From assembly GCA_022788225.1 (NCBI GenBank), contig JALEVO010000003.1:1-64000 (forward strand): 64,000 bases of DNA, written 5' to 3'. Both the position numbers and the translations under genes were made by a program. This document shows positions 27,362-36,617 of this stretch, one piece after another (positions within the stretch are counted from its first letter, which is position 1; every line of letters begins with the position of its first letter). The notes beneath the pieces were generated by a model, which saw nothing but the letters and a program-made list of their open reading frames with translations, was not told the DNA's origin and did not search any database. This stretch comes from Oscillospiraceae bacterium. Lineage in GTDB: Bacteria > Bacillota > Clostridia > Oscillospirales > Ruminococcaceae.

Positions 27362-27387
27362 AAAAAAAGGGCGACCAATGGTCGCCC
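27362..27387 (-). terminator. GGGCGACC/GGTCGCCC palindromic repeat acting as terminator of the PP2C gene
   Basis: On the minus strand GGGCGACC-ATT-GGTCGCCC is followed by T7, a textbook intrinsic terminator 30 bases after the phosphatase stop. The same palindrome recurs at 36821, 39979, 45222 and 45274. 27388-27416 and 27250-27360 hold nothing else. Confidence 0.88.
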
Positions 27388-27416
27388 GAATATTTGAAAA
27401 TCCTGATTAATCAAAT

Positions 27417-28166
27417 TTATTCATAACAGCAAAGCGCAACAATCGTTATATTATCCTTACTGCCCTTTTCAATTGCAAGCTTTACAAGTTTTTGCAGTCT
27501 TTTTGTTAGATTAGACGGGAGTGCCAGAATATCCTCCATCTCTGTACAGGTCACATAGTCCGAAAGACCGTCGGAGCAAATCAGTATCACATCACCGTAT
27601 TTCATTATCTCGTGCATATTTTTTATATCCGGCTTTGGCATTGCTGAATTATTTCCCATAACCGGAAAAATTATATTTCTGTGAACATGGCTTTTCTTTT
27701 CAGCCTCGGTTATAGTCCCCTCTTCATAGAGAAGCTGAACCAGTGACTGGTCTCTCGAAATCTGCTTTATATCGCCCTTTCTGTAACGGTACATTCTTGA
27801 ATCCCCGACATTTATAGTGTGGATAACATCGTTTTCATCAATTGCAACTGCGCAAAGAGTTGCCTGCATATTCTGCTTGGACTTGTCCTGTGCGCTTAAA
27901 GCTTTCAGTTTGCTGTGAATATTGAGAATTTCCTTTTTAAGATTGGTTTTTGAGTTAAAGGGTACATCTTTAAGCAGTTCAAGGCACTTGCAAGACGCAA
28001 CTTCCCCGCACTTTTCTCCGGAAACACCGTCCGACACAGCTGCAATAAAGGGGGCAGATATCATAGTATTTATATTGCCGGAGGTCATAACTTTTTTCCC
28101 GATAAGATATGCGTCCTCGTTATGATCCATTATTCCGTTGTCAGTAATACCGCAGCAATAATACAT
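27417..28166 (-). CDS. PP2C-family serine/threonine protein phosphatase
   Basis: 249 aa. It is a metal-dependent phosphatase that would reverse Hanks-type kinase action. The metal-binding aspartates are seen in DHNEDAYLIG, AVSDGVSGE, ICSDGLSDYV and GSKDNITIVAL. Stp1-type enzymes usually sit beside a PASTA kinase and rsgA; here no kinase is next to it, although a PASTA protein of another kind lies two genes on. GAGGT lies just before the ATG. A long leader precedes it with a perfect dyad. Confidence 0.9.
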   Translation of the reverse strand: MYYCCGITDNGIMDHNEDAYLIGKKVMTSGNINTMISAPFIAAVSDGVSGEKCGEVASCKCLELLKDVPFNSKTNLKKEILNIHSKLKALSAQDKSKQNMQATLCAVAIDENDVIHTINVGDSRMYRYRKGDIKQISRDQSLVQLLYEEGTITEAEKKSHVHRNIIFPVMGNNSAMPKPDIKNMHEIMKYGDVILICSDGLSDYVTCTEMEDILALPSNLTKRLQKLVKLAIEKGSKDNITIVALCCYE

Positions 28167-28200
28167 TTAAACCTCACCATTTTACGTTGAATTACCGGAT

Positions 28201-28235
28201 TTAAGGCAATACTGTCATTGGGCATTGTTGCCTTA
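28201..28235 (-). promoter_or_regulatory. Leader dyad of the PP2C gene
   Basis: TTAAGGCAA and TTGCCTTAA are perfect 9-bp arms around a 17-base loop, lying between the promoter and the start codon. It could be an operator or a leader hairpin. Confidence 0.4.
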
Positions 28236-28251
28236 ATCACTATTACACATA

Positions 28252-28280
28252 ATTATACAATAAGGGTATTAAAATTTCAA
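28252..28280 (-). promoter_or_regulatory. Promoter of the PP2C gene
   Basis: On the minus strand TTGAAA (28280-28275), 17-bp spacer, TATAAT (28257-28252). Confidence 0.82.
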
Positions 28281-28355
28281 CTGTATTTTCATATCAATAC
28301 GTTACAAGTTGGTGACAATATGCAAAAAAATTGTATTATACCGTAAAAACAGCAC

Positions 28356-28384
28356 GAAAAAACCGCCGGACTGCTCCGACGGCT
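28356..28384 (-). terminator. Terminator of the HPr-like gene
   Basis: On the minus strand CCGTCGGA-GCAG-TCCGGCGG (one G·U pair) is followed by T6, ~20 bases after the stop. Confidence 0.9.
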
Positions 28385-28406
28385 TTAAACGTTGTTTCGT
28401 CAATAA

Positions 28407-28637
28407 TTACTTAACGATATATTTAGCAAGATCCTTTTCAAAATCACCAGGTTCGTCAGTGTGTGCCTTAAGCTCGATAGGCTTTGAAAGGTCGAGGCTG
28501 AAGATACCCATGATTGACTTGGCGTCAACTGCATATCTGCCTGAAACGAGGTCAACATCGAAGTCATACTTCATTACCATATTAACGAAATCTTTTACAT
28601 CATTGATAGCTGCCAGAGAAATTTTGTAGTTTACCAT
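28407..28637 (-). CDS. HPr-fold protein lacking the phosphorylatable histidine (Crh-like)
   Basis: 76 aa, HPr length. The C-terminal two thirds follow HPr: KYDFDVDL, then the KSIMGIFSLDL segment that in HPr holds the regulatory Ser-46. In the N-terminal part the GIHARPA active loop is replaced by AINDVKDF, so His-15 is gone. This is the pattern of Bacillus Crh, which cannot carry sugar phosphate but can be phosphorylated on Ser-46 by HPrK and then assist CcpA. The role here is inferred from that likeness. GGAGG precedes the ATG. Confidence 0.85.
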   Translation of the reverse strand: MVNYKISLAAINDVKDFVNMVMKYDFDVDLVSGRYAVDAKSIMGIFSLDLSKPIELKAHTDEPGDFEKDLAKYIVK

Positions 28638-28718
28638 AACAATACCTCCTTGAAATTCTTAAAACCACATATTTTACTTTCTGCGGTATCGGGATTATTA
28701 TTCCCTTCCGCTGACTAT

Positions 28719-28747
28719 ATAATACCACTTGCGGCTTTTAAAGTCAA
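28719..28747 (-). promoter_or_regulatory. Promoter of the HPr-like gene
   Basis: On the minus strand TTGACT (28747-28742), 17-bp spacer, TATTAT (28724-28719). It is back to back with the mtaB promoter. Confidence 0.85.
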
Positions 28748-28752
28748 TATGA

Positions 28753-28781
28753 TTGCATAATTTTCGTAAATTTAGTATAAT
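28753..28781 (+). promoter_or_regulatory. Promoter of mtaB
   Basis: TTGCAT (28753-28758), 17-bp spacer, TATAAT (28776-28781). Confidence 0.8.
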
Positions 28782-28888
28782 GAATAGGCAGGCAGATAAG
28801 TTATTTTTATTTAAGTTGATAATTTGTGGGCTTTATACAATAAACAATGTTTAATTTTGTAACATATACACATAAAAAGGAGATTAAA

Positions 28889-30202
28889 ATGAAAGCATAC
28901 TTTGAAAGCTTCGGCTGCAAAGTCAATCAGTATGAAACTGAAAGCATAAAAGCTGATTTTTCAGCTAACGGATACTATATAACGCAAAATCCGCAGGAAG
29001 CTGACGTTATCGTCATAAATTCATGCACTGTTACTGCCTCCGGTGACAGCAAGTCCCTGTACTCTCTGCGAAAACTCAGAAAGACCAGTCCCAATGCGGT
29101 GACTGTCCTGACAGGCTGTATGCCCCAGGCCGCACCGGAAACAGCGGAGAAAATTCCAGAGGCAGATATAGTGACCGGTACAAAGGAAAGAGGAAAAATT
29201 CTCTCCCTTGTTACCGCCTTTCTTGAGGAGCGCAAGCGTGTTGTGAGCATTTCCCAGTACGGGAAAGAGGACGAATTCGAAAGAACTGTCTGCGGAGATT
29301 TCGGCGATAAGACAAGGGCGTTTGTAAAAATACAGGACGGCTGTAATCAGTTCTGCTCCTACTGCATCATTCCCTACGCAAGAGGACGCTGCCGTTCAAA
29401 ACCCCTTGACACTCTCAGAGAGGAAATTGCGGCACTGGCAGAAAGTGGTCACAAAGAAATCGTGCTTGTGGGCATAAACCTTGCTTTTTATGGCAAGGAA
29501 CTGGGGTTAAGGCTTGCTGACGCAGTTGAGGAGTGCTGTAAGATAGAGGGAGTGGAGCGTATAAGGCTTGGTTCTCTTGAACCTGAAGTTATCACAGATG
29601 AAGACCTGCTCCGACTTTCCAGACTGCCCCAGTTCTGTCCGCAGTTTCACCTTTCCCTGCAAAGCGGCTGTGACAGAACGCTTCACAATATGAACAGGCA
29701 CTACAACACCGCTGAATACATGGGCATTGTAAACAGGATTCGTTCCGTCTTTCCGGACTGCTCCATAACCACCGATATTATGGTGGGTTTTCCGGAGGAG
29801 AGCGATGAGGACTTTGAACAGTCGCTGGAATTTGTCAGAGCGGTGGGATTTGCGAAAATACACGTTTTCCAGTACTCGCCGAGAAATGGCACTCCTGCCG
29901 CAAACCGTCCGCAGATATCCAAAGCGGTAAAGCATGAACGTGCGGACAGAATGAAAGCCCTTGCCGCAGAATTGCAGAAAGAGTATCTGAAAAAACAGGT
30001 AGGGAGGACTGTTCCTGTGCTGTTTGAGCGTGAAAGCTCCCCCGAATTTCACCAGGGATATGCACCGGATTACACATTAATAAAAATTCCTGCAAAAAAA
30101 TGCGAAAAAAGTTTGCGCAGAACGATTTTTTGTGTTAAAATAGAAGAGAGTAATATTGACTGCTGTATCGGACACATCGTTAATCCCGACACAGAGGTTT
30201 GA
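28889..30202 (+). CDS. mtaB: tRNA t6A37 methylthiotransferase MtaB
   Basis: 437 aa. MtaB turns t6A at tRNA position 37 into ms2t6A with two iron-sulfur clusters. The N-terminal UPF0004 domain has its three cysteines in SFGCKVNQYE, NSCTVT and TGCMPQ. The radical SAM motif is CNQFCSYCIIPYARGR (CX3CX2C). The C-terminal TRAM-like domain is present. AGGAG lies 6 bases before the ATG at 28889; an upstream in-frame start would add 14 unrelated residues. Confidence 0.95.
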   Translation: MKAYFESFGCKVNQYETESIKADFSANGYYITQNPQEADVIVINSCTVTASGDSKSLYSLRKLRKTSPNAVTVLTGCMPQAAPETAEKIPEADIVTGTKERGKILSLVTAFLEERKRVVSISQYGKEDEFERTVCGDFGDKTRAFVKIQDGCNQFCSYCIIPYARGRCRSKPLDTLREEIAALAESGHKEIVLVGINLAFYGKELGLRLADAVEECCKIEGVERIRLGSLEPEVITDEDLLRLSRLPQFCPQFHLSLQSGCDRTLHNMNRHYNTAEYMGIVNRIRSVFPDCSITTDIMVGFPEESDEDFEQSLEFVRAVGFAKIHVFQYSPRNGTPAANRPQISKAVKHERADRMKALAAELQKEYLKKQVGRTVPVLFERESSPEFHQGYAPDYTLIKIPAKKCEKSLRRTIFCVKIEESNIDCCIGHIVNPDTEV

Positions 30203-30271
30203 TAATAGGGCATTGCCGCAGAAATGCCGTTTTTAAACTAACTTTTTTTACTGCGGAGAATGGAGCAAACA

Positions 30272-33200
30272 ATGTCTGTATTCCGAATTTATGTGGAAAA
30301 GAAACCGGAATTTGCCGTTGAGGCAAAATCTGTTATGAGCGACGTTCAGACAGCGCTCAGACTGAATCTTAACAATGTAAGAATCTTAAACCGCTATGAC
30401 GCTGATAATTTAAGCGAGGAAGATTTTGAAATGTCTGTCAACACCGTCTTTTCAGAACCGGCAGTTGACGTGACCTATAAGGAAATGCCTGTACTGATAA
30501 ACAACGAAAGGGTTTTCGCTGTTGAATATCTTCCGGGACAGTTTGACCAGCGTGCAGACAGCTGTGAGCAGTGTATTCAGATTCTGACACAGAAAGAACG
30601 CTGCCGTGTCAAGAACGCAAGAGTTTACATCATTGACGGAAATATCACTGACGCTGAATTTGAAAAGCTGAAGTCATATCTCATTAACCCTGTTGAAAGC
30701 AGAGAGGCTTCACTTGACACAGTCAAAACTCTCGATACAAACTATGACATTCCGGAAAAGGTTGAAGTCCTCGAAAACTTTATCCGCTTAAATGACAAGG
30801 GGCTTGACGCTTTCATCAAGGAATTTGGTCTTGCTATGGACTTTGACGATATCAAGTTCTGCCAGTCATATTTCAGAGATACTGAAAAGCGTGACCCTAC
30901 AATCACAGAAATCAGAATGATTGATACTTACTGGTCTGACCACTGCCGTCACACTACATTCTCAACAAACATTGAAAATGTAAAAATCGACACAGACTAT
31001 ATAAAGGAAACCTATGATGAGTACATCGAGGTAAGAAACGACCTGGGACGTGAGCAGAAACCTCTTACACTCATGGACCTTGCAACAATTGCCGCTAAAA
31101 AGCTTAAAGCAGACGGCAAGTTAAACGACCTTGACGAAAGCGAAGAAATCAACGCTTGTTCCGTTAAAATCAAGGTAAATGTTGACGGAAACGAAGAAGA
31201 CTGGATTCTCATGTTCAAGAATGAGACTCACAACCACCCGACTGAAATTGAACCTTTCGGCGGTGCGGCAACCTGTCTTGGCGGAGCTATCAGAGACCCG
31301 CTTTCAGGACGTTCCTACGTTTATCAGGCAATGAGAGTTACCGGTGCGGCAAATCCGCTTGTACCAGTCGAGGACACTATCACAGGCAAGCTGCCTCAGA
31401 GAAAAATCACAGTGGGCGCTGCTAACGGCTACAGCTCCTACGGCAACCAGATAGGTCTTGCAACAGGTCATGTTTCTGAAATCTATCACCCGGGTTATGT
31501 TGCAAAAAGACTGGAAATCGGTGCGGTAGTAGGTGCGGCACCTGCTGAAAATATCAGACGTGAAGCCCCTGTTGCCGGAGATGTTGTGGTACTCTTAGGC
31601 GGCAAGACAGGCCGTGACGGCTGCGGCGGTGCGACAGGTTCTTCAAAGTCACACACTCTTGAATCCCTTGAACACTGCGGTGCAGAAGTTCAGAAGGGTA
31701 ATCCTCCGGAAGAAAGAAAGCTCCAGAGATTATTCAGAAATCCGGACGTTACAAAGATGATTAAGCGCTGCAACGACTTCGGTGCAGGCGGTGTTTCAGT
31801 TGCTATCGGTGAGCTTACAGACGGTCTTATAATCGACCTGAATGCAGTTCCTAAAAAGTACGAGGGACTGGACGGTACTGAAATCGCAATTTCAGAATCA
31901 CAGGAAAGAATGGCTGTTGTTATCGCCAAGGAGGACACTGAAAAGTTCCTCGCAGAAGCCGCAAAGGAAAACCTTGAGGCAACCGTTGTTGCAGACGTTG
32001 TGGACGAGCCAAGACTTAAAATGAACTGGAACGGCGTTACTATCGTTGACCTTTCAAGAGAGTTCTTAAACTCAAACGGTGCGCCGAAATATACAGATAT
32101 CACAATTGAAAAGCCGGACACAAAGGCTATCTGTCCTTACGCAGACAATCCGGAGGGCTGGGACGCTCTTATGGCTAACCTCAATGTCTGCTCACAGAAG
32201 GGACTTGTTGAGAAGTTTGACTCCACAATCGGTGCGTCAACAGTTCTCATGCCGTTCGGCGGAAAGTATCAGCTTACTCCGACACAGGCTATGGCGGCGA
32301 AAATTCCGGTGCTCCACGGTCAGACAGACACCTGCTCTGTAATGGGCTGGGGCTATAATCCGTTTATCAGCGAAAAGAGCCCTTATCACGGTGCTATACT
32401 GGCAGTTATCGAGTCTATTGCAAAGGTAGTTGCGGCAGGCGGTAAATCAGAACACTGCTGGCTGACTTTCCAAGAATACTTTGAAAGAACACAGGGCACT
32501 CCGGAGCGCTGGGGCAAGCCGCTGGCAGCACTTCTCGGTGCGTTTAAAGCACAGCTTGAAATGGGTTGCGGAGCAATCGGCGGAAAGGACTCAATGTCCG
32601 GTACTTTCGAGAACATTGACGTTCCTCCTACACTGGTTTCATTTGCAGTTTCAACTGCTTCAAGCAGAAAGGTAGTTTCTCCGGAATTCAAGGACGCTGG
32701 TGACGTTGTAATCGTTATCAAGCCGGAATACGACGAAAACAAGCTGCCGGTATTTGACAGTGTAAAGGCTTGCTTCAAGCAGGTTGAGGAAATGATTGAA
32801 AGCGGACGTGCAAAGGCTGTATGGACTGTTTCAGGCGGCGGTATTGCTGAGGGTCTTGCAAAGATGTGTTTCGGCAACAGAATTGGCTTTGAGTTTGAGA
32901 GAAAGCTGACAGAAGAAGAACTGTTCATGCCACATTACGGCGCATTCATAATCGAACTGAACGGCATTGAAAAGGACGGCGAAACAGCAATCGGCAAGAC
33001 AACAGAGGAATACAACATCTTCGGAAAGGATTACACACTTTCACTTGATTCACTCCAGAAAACATGGGAAAGCAAGCTTGAACCGGTGTTCCCATGCAGA
33101 ATAAAGACTGTTCTTTCAGCTGTTGAGTCCTATGAATACGATGCTAAGAAGAGAGCGTTCCCGACAATCAAGGCGGCTAAACCTAAGATATTTATCCCTG

Positions 33201-33976
33201 TATTCCCGGGTACAAACTGCGAATACGATACAGCAAGAGCCTTTGAGAGAGCCGGCGGCGACCCTGAGGTAATGGTAGTAAAGAACCTGAGTGCGTCTGC
33301 AATTGAGGAGTCAGTTGACGAGGCTGTAAGAATTATTTCACAGTCACAGATTATTATGATTCCGGGCGGATTCAGCGGCGGTGACGAGCCGGAGGGAAGC
33401 GGAAAGTTCATTACTGCATTCTTCAGAAATCCAAAGGTTAAGGACGCTGTTCACGAACTGCTCAAAAAGCGTGACGGTCTTATGCTGGGTATATGCAACG
33501 GTTTCCAGGCGCTTATCAAGCTTGGTCTTGTACCGTTCGGCGAAATCACAGACATGACACAGGAATCCCCGACACTTACTTTCAACACAATCGCAAGACA
33601 CCAGTCTATGATGGTTAACACAAGAATTGCGTCAAACAAGTCCCCATGGCTTGCTGACTGCAATGTAGGCGATATCCACACAATTCCGATTTCACACGGC
33701 GAGGGCAGATTCGTTGCTCCGCAGTCACTTATCGTAAAGCTTGCAAACAACGGTCAGATTGCAACACAGTACGTTGACTTGAACGACAAGCCGTCAATGG
33801 ATATCAGATACAATCCAAACACATCTATGGAGGCTATCGAGGGTATCACTTCTCCGGATGGACGTATTCTCGGCAAAATGGGTCACAGCGAACGTATCGG
33901 CTACGATGTATGCAAGAACGTTGCCGGAAACAAGGATCAGAAGATTTTTGAAAACGGCGTAAGATACTTCAAATAA
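30272..33976 (+). CDS. purL: Phosphoribosylformylglycinamidine synthase, single-chain (PurL-PurQ fusion)
   Basis: 1234 aa. It makes FGAM from FGAR, glutamine and ATP, the fourth step of purine synthesis. The large form joins the synthetase to its glutaminase. The synthetase part has DTYWSDHCRHTTF and FKNETHNHPTEIEPFGGAATCLGGAIRD. The C-terminal class I amidotransferase has VFPGTNCEYDTARAF, MIPGGFSGGDEPEG, the nucleophile in LGICNGFQ and SHGEGRF. TGGAG lies 6 bases before the ATG at 30272; the ATG four codons earlier falls on the Shine-Dalgarno. No other pur gene is near. Confidence 0.96.
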   Translation: MSVFRIYVEKKPEFAVEAKSVMSDVQTALRLNLNNVRILNRYDADNLSEEDFEMSVNTVFSEPAVDVTYKEMPVLINNERVFAVEYLPGQFDQRADSCEQCIQILTQKERCRVKNARVYIIDGNITDAEFEKLKSYLINPVESREASLDTVKTLDTNYDIPEKVEVLENFIRLNDKGLDAFIKEFGLAMDFDDIKFCQSYFRDTEKRDPTITEIRMIDTYWSDHCRHTTFSTNIENVKIDTDYIKETYDEYIEVRNDLGREQKPLTLMDLATIAAKKLKADGKLNDLDESEEINACSVKIKVNVDGNEEDWILMFKNETHNHPTEIEPFGGAATCLGGAIRDPLSGRSYVYQAMRVTGAANPLVPVEDTITGKLPQRKITVGAANGYSSYGNQIGLATGHVSEIYHPGYVAKRLEIGAVVGAAPAENIRREAPVAGDVVVLLGGKTGRDGCGGATGSSKSHTLESLEHCGAEVQKGNPPEERKLQRLFRNPDVTKMIKRCNDFGAGGVSVAIGELTDGLIIDLNAVPKKYEGLDGTEIAISESQERMAVVIAKEDTEKFLAEAAKENLEATVVADVVDEPRLKMNWNGVTIVDLSREFLNSNGAPKYTDITIEKPDTKAICPYADNPEGWDALMANLNVCSQKGLVEKFDSTIGASTVLMPFGGKYQLTPTQAMAAKIPVLHGQTDTCSVMGWGYNPFISEKSPYHGAILAVIESIAKVVAAGGKSEHCWLTFQEYFERTQGTPERWGKPLAALLGAFKAQLEMGCGAIGGKDSMSGTFENIDVPPTLVSFAVSTASSRKVVSPEFKDAGDVVIVIKPEYDENKLPVFDSVKACFKQVEEMIESGRAKAVWTVSGGGIAEGLAKMCFGNRIGFEFERKLTEEELFMPHYGAFIIELNGIEKDGETAIGKTTEEYNIFGKDYTLSLDSLQKTWESKLEPVFPCRIKTVLSAVESYEYDAKKRAFPTIKAAKPKIFIPVFPGTNCEYDTARAFERAGGDPEVMVVKNLSASAIEESVDEAVRIISQSQIIMIPGGFSGGDEPEGSGKFITAFFRNPKVKDAVHELLKKRDGLMLGICNGFQALIKLGLVPFGEITDMTQESPTLTFNTIARHQSMMVNTRIASNKSPWLADCNVGDIHTIPISHGEGRFVAPQSLIVKLANNGQIATQYVDLNDKPSMDIRYNPNTSMEAIEGITSPDGRILGKMGHSERIGYDVCKNVAGNKDQKIFENGVRYFK

Positions 33977-33998
33977 AAAAGTTAATTTCTGAATAACT

Positions 33999-34036
33999 AA
34001 AGCCTGTTCTCTGAAAATATGATGAGAACAGGCTTT
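33999..34036 (+). terminator. Hairpin between purL and the Rrf2 gene
   Basis: AAAGCCTGTTCTC and GAGAACAGGCTTT make a 13-bp perfect stem. Only ATAG follows, so termination may be partial. It ends 20 bases before the next ATG. Confidence 0.7.
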
Positions 34037-34056
34037 ATAGAAGAAGGAGGAGCAAT

Positions 34057-34494
34057 ATGAAAATTTCCACAAAGGGCAGATATGCACTGCGTATGATGCT
34101 TGATCTTGCAATGAATCAGGGAGAAGATTTTGTTTCTCTTAAAGATATAGCGGAGCGTCAGAATATTTCAAAAAAATATCTTGAACAGATAGTACCGCTT
34201 ATGAACAAATCCGGAATGCTGAAAACAAACCGTGGAAATCACGGCGGCTACCGTCTTATCAAAACTCCTGACAAGTATACAGTGGGCGAAATACTGCGTG
34301 TTACCGAGGGCAGTCTTGCACCGGTTGCCTGTCTTGAATATGAGCCGATTGACTGTGAACGTGCGGGGGAATGCCTGACACTGCCGGTCTGGAAAGGTCT
34401 TTACAAGGCTGTTACCGATTATCTTGACGGCATCACACTTCAGGATATAATCGACAAAAATGCACAGTCCTACGGAAATGATTACTGCATTTAA
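34057..34494 (+). CDS. Rrf2-family transcription regulator with iron-sulfur cysteines
   Basis: 145 aa. The N-terminal winged helix-turn-helix reads MKISTKGRYALRMMLDLA … NISKKYLEQIVPLM. Three cysteines lie at 92, 100 and 106, close to C92/C98/C104 of E. coli IscR, so it should hold an iron-sulfur cluster. It could control cluster assembly (IscR), cysteine use (CymR lacks the cluster) or redox stress. No isc, suf or cys genes are next to it, so the target is open. AAGGAGGAG precedes the ATG. Confidence 0.9.
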   Translation: MKISTKGRYALRMMLDLAMNQGEDFVSLKDIAERQNISKKYLEQIVPLMNKSGMLKTNRGNHGGYRLIKTPDKYTVGEILRVTEGSLAPVACLEYEPIDCERAGECLTLPVWKGLYKAVTDYLDGITLQDIIDKNAQSYGNDYCI

Positions 34495-34501
34495 ACAGAC
34501 A

Positions 34502-34535
34502 AAAAGTACCGCACATATTGTACGGTACTTTTTTA
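34502..34535 (+). terminator. Terminator of the Rrf2 gene
   Basis: AAAAGTACCG and CGGTACTTTT form the stem, then TT. It faces the end of the EF-G-like gene. Confidence 0.85.
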
Positions 34536-34551
34536 TATGTTAAGGGAAAAA

Positions 34552-36615
34552 TCATGCATTATCAGCACTTGCCGCAATAACCTCTGTCAGCAGATTTGAC
34601 GGAAGCTGCTCGTATCTCATAAAATCAAATGTAAAGCTGCCCATACCTCTTGTGGTCTGACGGAGATACATTGTAAAGTCGTGCATTTCTCTCATAGGCA
34701 CTTCCGCTGAAATTGCTGTCATACCAGTTTCAGCAGGTTCCATTCCGGAAACTCTTCCTCTGCGCTTGTTAAGCTCGCCCATTACATCACCGGTGTTTTC
34801 GTCCGGAACTAAAACGTTCAGTGTGCCGATCGGTTCAAGCATTACCGGGTCTGCATTTTTCAGTCCCTCTTTATACGCAAGCGACGCCGCAGTCTTGAAC
34901 GCCATTTCTGATGAATCAACAGGATGATAGGAACCGTCCAGCAGAATAGCTTTAAGTCCCACAACAGGACAGCCGGCTAAAACGCCTTTCTTTACGCACT
35001 CCTGCAAGCCCTTTTCAACTGCCGGGAAGTAATTTTTCGGTACTGCTCCGCCGAATACCTTTTCCTCAAAAATCAGTTCGTCGCTTACGCAAGGCTCAAA
35101 CTCAATCCATACATGACCATACTGTCCGTGTCCTCCGGTCTGTTTCTTATACTTGCCCTCTGCCTTGACCTTTTTGCGTATCGTTTCTCTGTACGCAACT
35201 TTCGGTACGCTAAGTTCGATATCAGCGCTGAACTTGTTTTTAAGCTTTGCAGCGGCAATTTCAAGATGCTGTTCGCCAAGTCCGCTTAAAACCTGTTCAT
35301 TTGTATGTAAATCAAGGACGTAAGTCAATGTCTTATCCTCGTCAAGCAGTCGCTGCATACCGGAAGATATCTTGCTCTCATCACCCTGTGATTTTGCCTT
35401 GACAGCCATTGAGTAGCAAGGAACAGGGAAATCTATCTTTTCAAACGCAAGCTTTCTTTCCGGTGCACAAAGAGTATCGGAAGTTGACGCTGTTATCTTT
35501 ACAGCTGCGGCAATATTTCCGGCTGCAACTTCTGAAACTTCAGTCTGCTGTTTGCCTTTTACGGTGTAAAGCTTGCCGATTTTTTCTGTTTCTCCGGTTG
35601 CTGAATTGTAAACCTGTGAATCAGCTTTCAGTACGCCGGACATAACACGGATATATGACATTTTACCTACAAACGGGTCTGTAACTGTCTTGAAAACAAA
35701 TGCTGAAAGGGGTGCTTCCGGACTGCATTCAACCTCTGTCATATCACCGTCTGCTGTTTCGGCAACAGGTGCCGGGACTTCTTCCGGTGACGGCAGGAGA
35801 AGTGTGATTTCCTTAAGCAGCATATCGACGCCGGACAAATCAGCCGCAGAAACGCACACAACAGGAGTAATGATACCCTTGTTCATGCCGGCGTGAATAC
35901 CGTCTGTCAGCTCTTTCTGAGTAAACGGCTCTCCCTCGAAGAATTTATCCATAAGCGCCTCGTCAGTTTCGGCAACAGCCTCGCTGACAGCCTCAACAAG
36001 ACCGTCAATACGATAGGTCATCTTTTCGATTGCCTCCGCAGACGGAAGGTCGATTTCAACCGCCTTGCCGTTTTCGTACTTATACGCTTTCATCTCTATG
36101 AGGTTAACGTAGGAAACGATTTTTTCGTTCTCGATTACTGGTACCACAACCGGGCATACAGTCGGGCCGAAAACAGTTTTCAGTTCTGTCAGTACGTTGT
36201 AGAAGTTTGCATTTTCGTCGTCAATCTTTGTGACTGCAAACATTTTTGACTTTCCGGCTTTTTCAGCTGCCGCATAGGCTTTTTTTGTTCCTACCTTGAC
36301 ACCGGACTTTGCAGAAACGGTTATCATTACAGTATCAGCGGCTCTGATACCCTCTGCCATTTCTCCGGCGAAGTCGAACAGTCCCGGAGTATCTATAAGG
36401 TTAATTTTAGTATCCTCGTAATCAAAAGACGCAATTGCTGTATTGATTGAAATTTTTCTTTTTATCTCCTCTGGGTCAAAGTCGCAGATAGTTGTACCGT
36501 CAGCAGTCTTGCCTGCTCTGTCGGACGCACCGGCTTTAAACATGAGCGCATCTGCAAGTGTGGTTTTACCGGAACCGTTGTGTCCGGCAAGTGCTATGTT
36601 CTTTATTTGTTTCAT
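34552..36615 (-). CDS. EF-G-like translational GTPase (FusA paralogue)
   Basis: 687 aa. The G domain has GHNGSGKTT (11-19), DTPG (75-78) and TKID (129-132, in place of the usual NKxD). EF-G domains II to V follow. It is not the canonical EF-G of the rpsL-rpsG-fusA-tuf operon: switch I (TTICDFDPEEIKRKISI) lacks the standard ER-GITI form. Such paralogues occur across Clostridia, and related ones act in ribosome recycling or are uncharacterised. AAGGAG lies 8 bases before the ATG. It stands alone. Confidence 0.88.
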   Translation of the reverse strand: MKQIKNIALAGHNGSGKTTLADALMFKAGASDRAGKTADGTTICDFDPEEIKRKISINTAIASFDYEDTKINLIDTPGLFDFAGEMAEGIRAADTVMITVSAKSGVKVGTKKAYAAAEKAGKSKMFAVTKIDDENANFYNVLTELKTVFGPTVCPVVVPVIENEKIVSYVNLIEMKAYKYENGKAVEIDLPSAEAIEKMTYRIDGLVEAVSEAVAETDEALMDKFFEGEPFTQKELTDGIHAGMNKGIITPVVCVSAADLSGVDMLLKEITLLLPSPEEVPAPVAETADGDMTEVECSPEAPLSAFVFKTVTDPFVGKMSYIRVMSGVLKADSQVYNSATGETEKIGKLYTVKGKQQTEVSEVAAGNIAAAVKITASTSDTLCAPERKLAFEKIDFPVPCYSMAVKAKSQGDESKISSGMQRLLDEDKTLTYVLDLHTNEQVLSGLGEQHLEIAAAKLKNKFSADIELSVPKVAYRETIRKKVKAEGKYKKQTGGHGQYGHVWIEFEPCVSDELIFEEKVFGGAVPKNYFPAVEKGLQECVKKGVLAGCPVVGLKAILLDGSYHPVDSSEMAFKTAASLAYKEGLKNADPVMLEPIGTLNVLVPDENTGDVMGELNKRRGRVSGMEPAETGMTAISAEVPMREMHDFTMYLRQTTRGMGSFTFDFMRYEQLPSNLLTEVIAASADNA

Positions 36616-36617
36616 TT

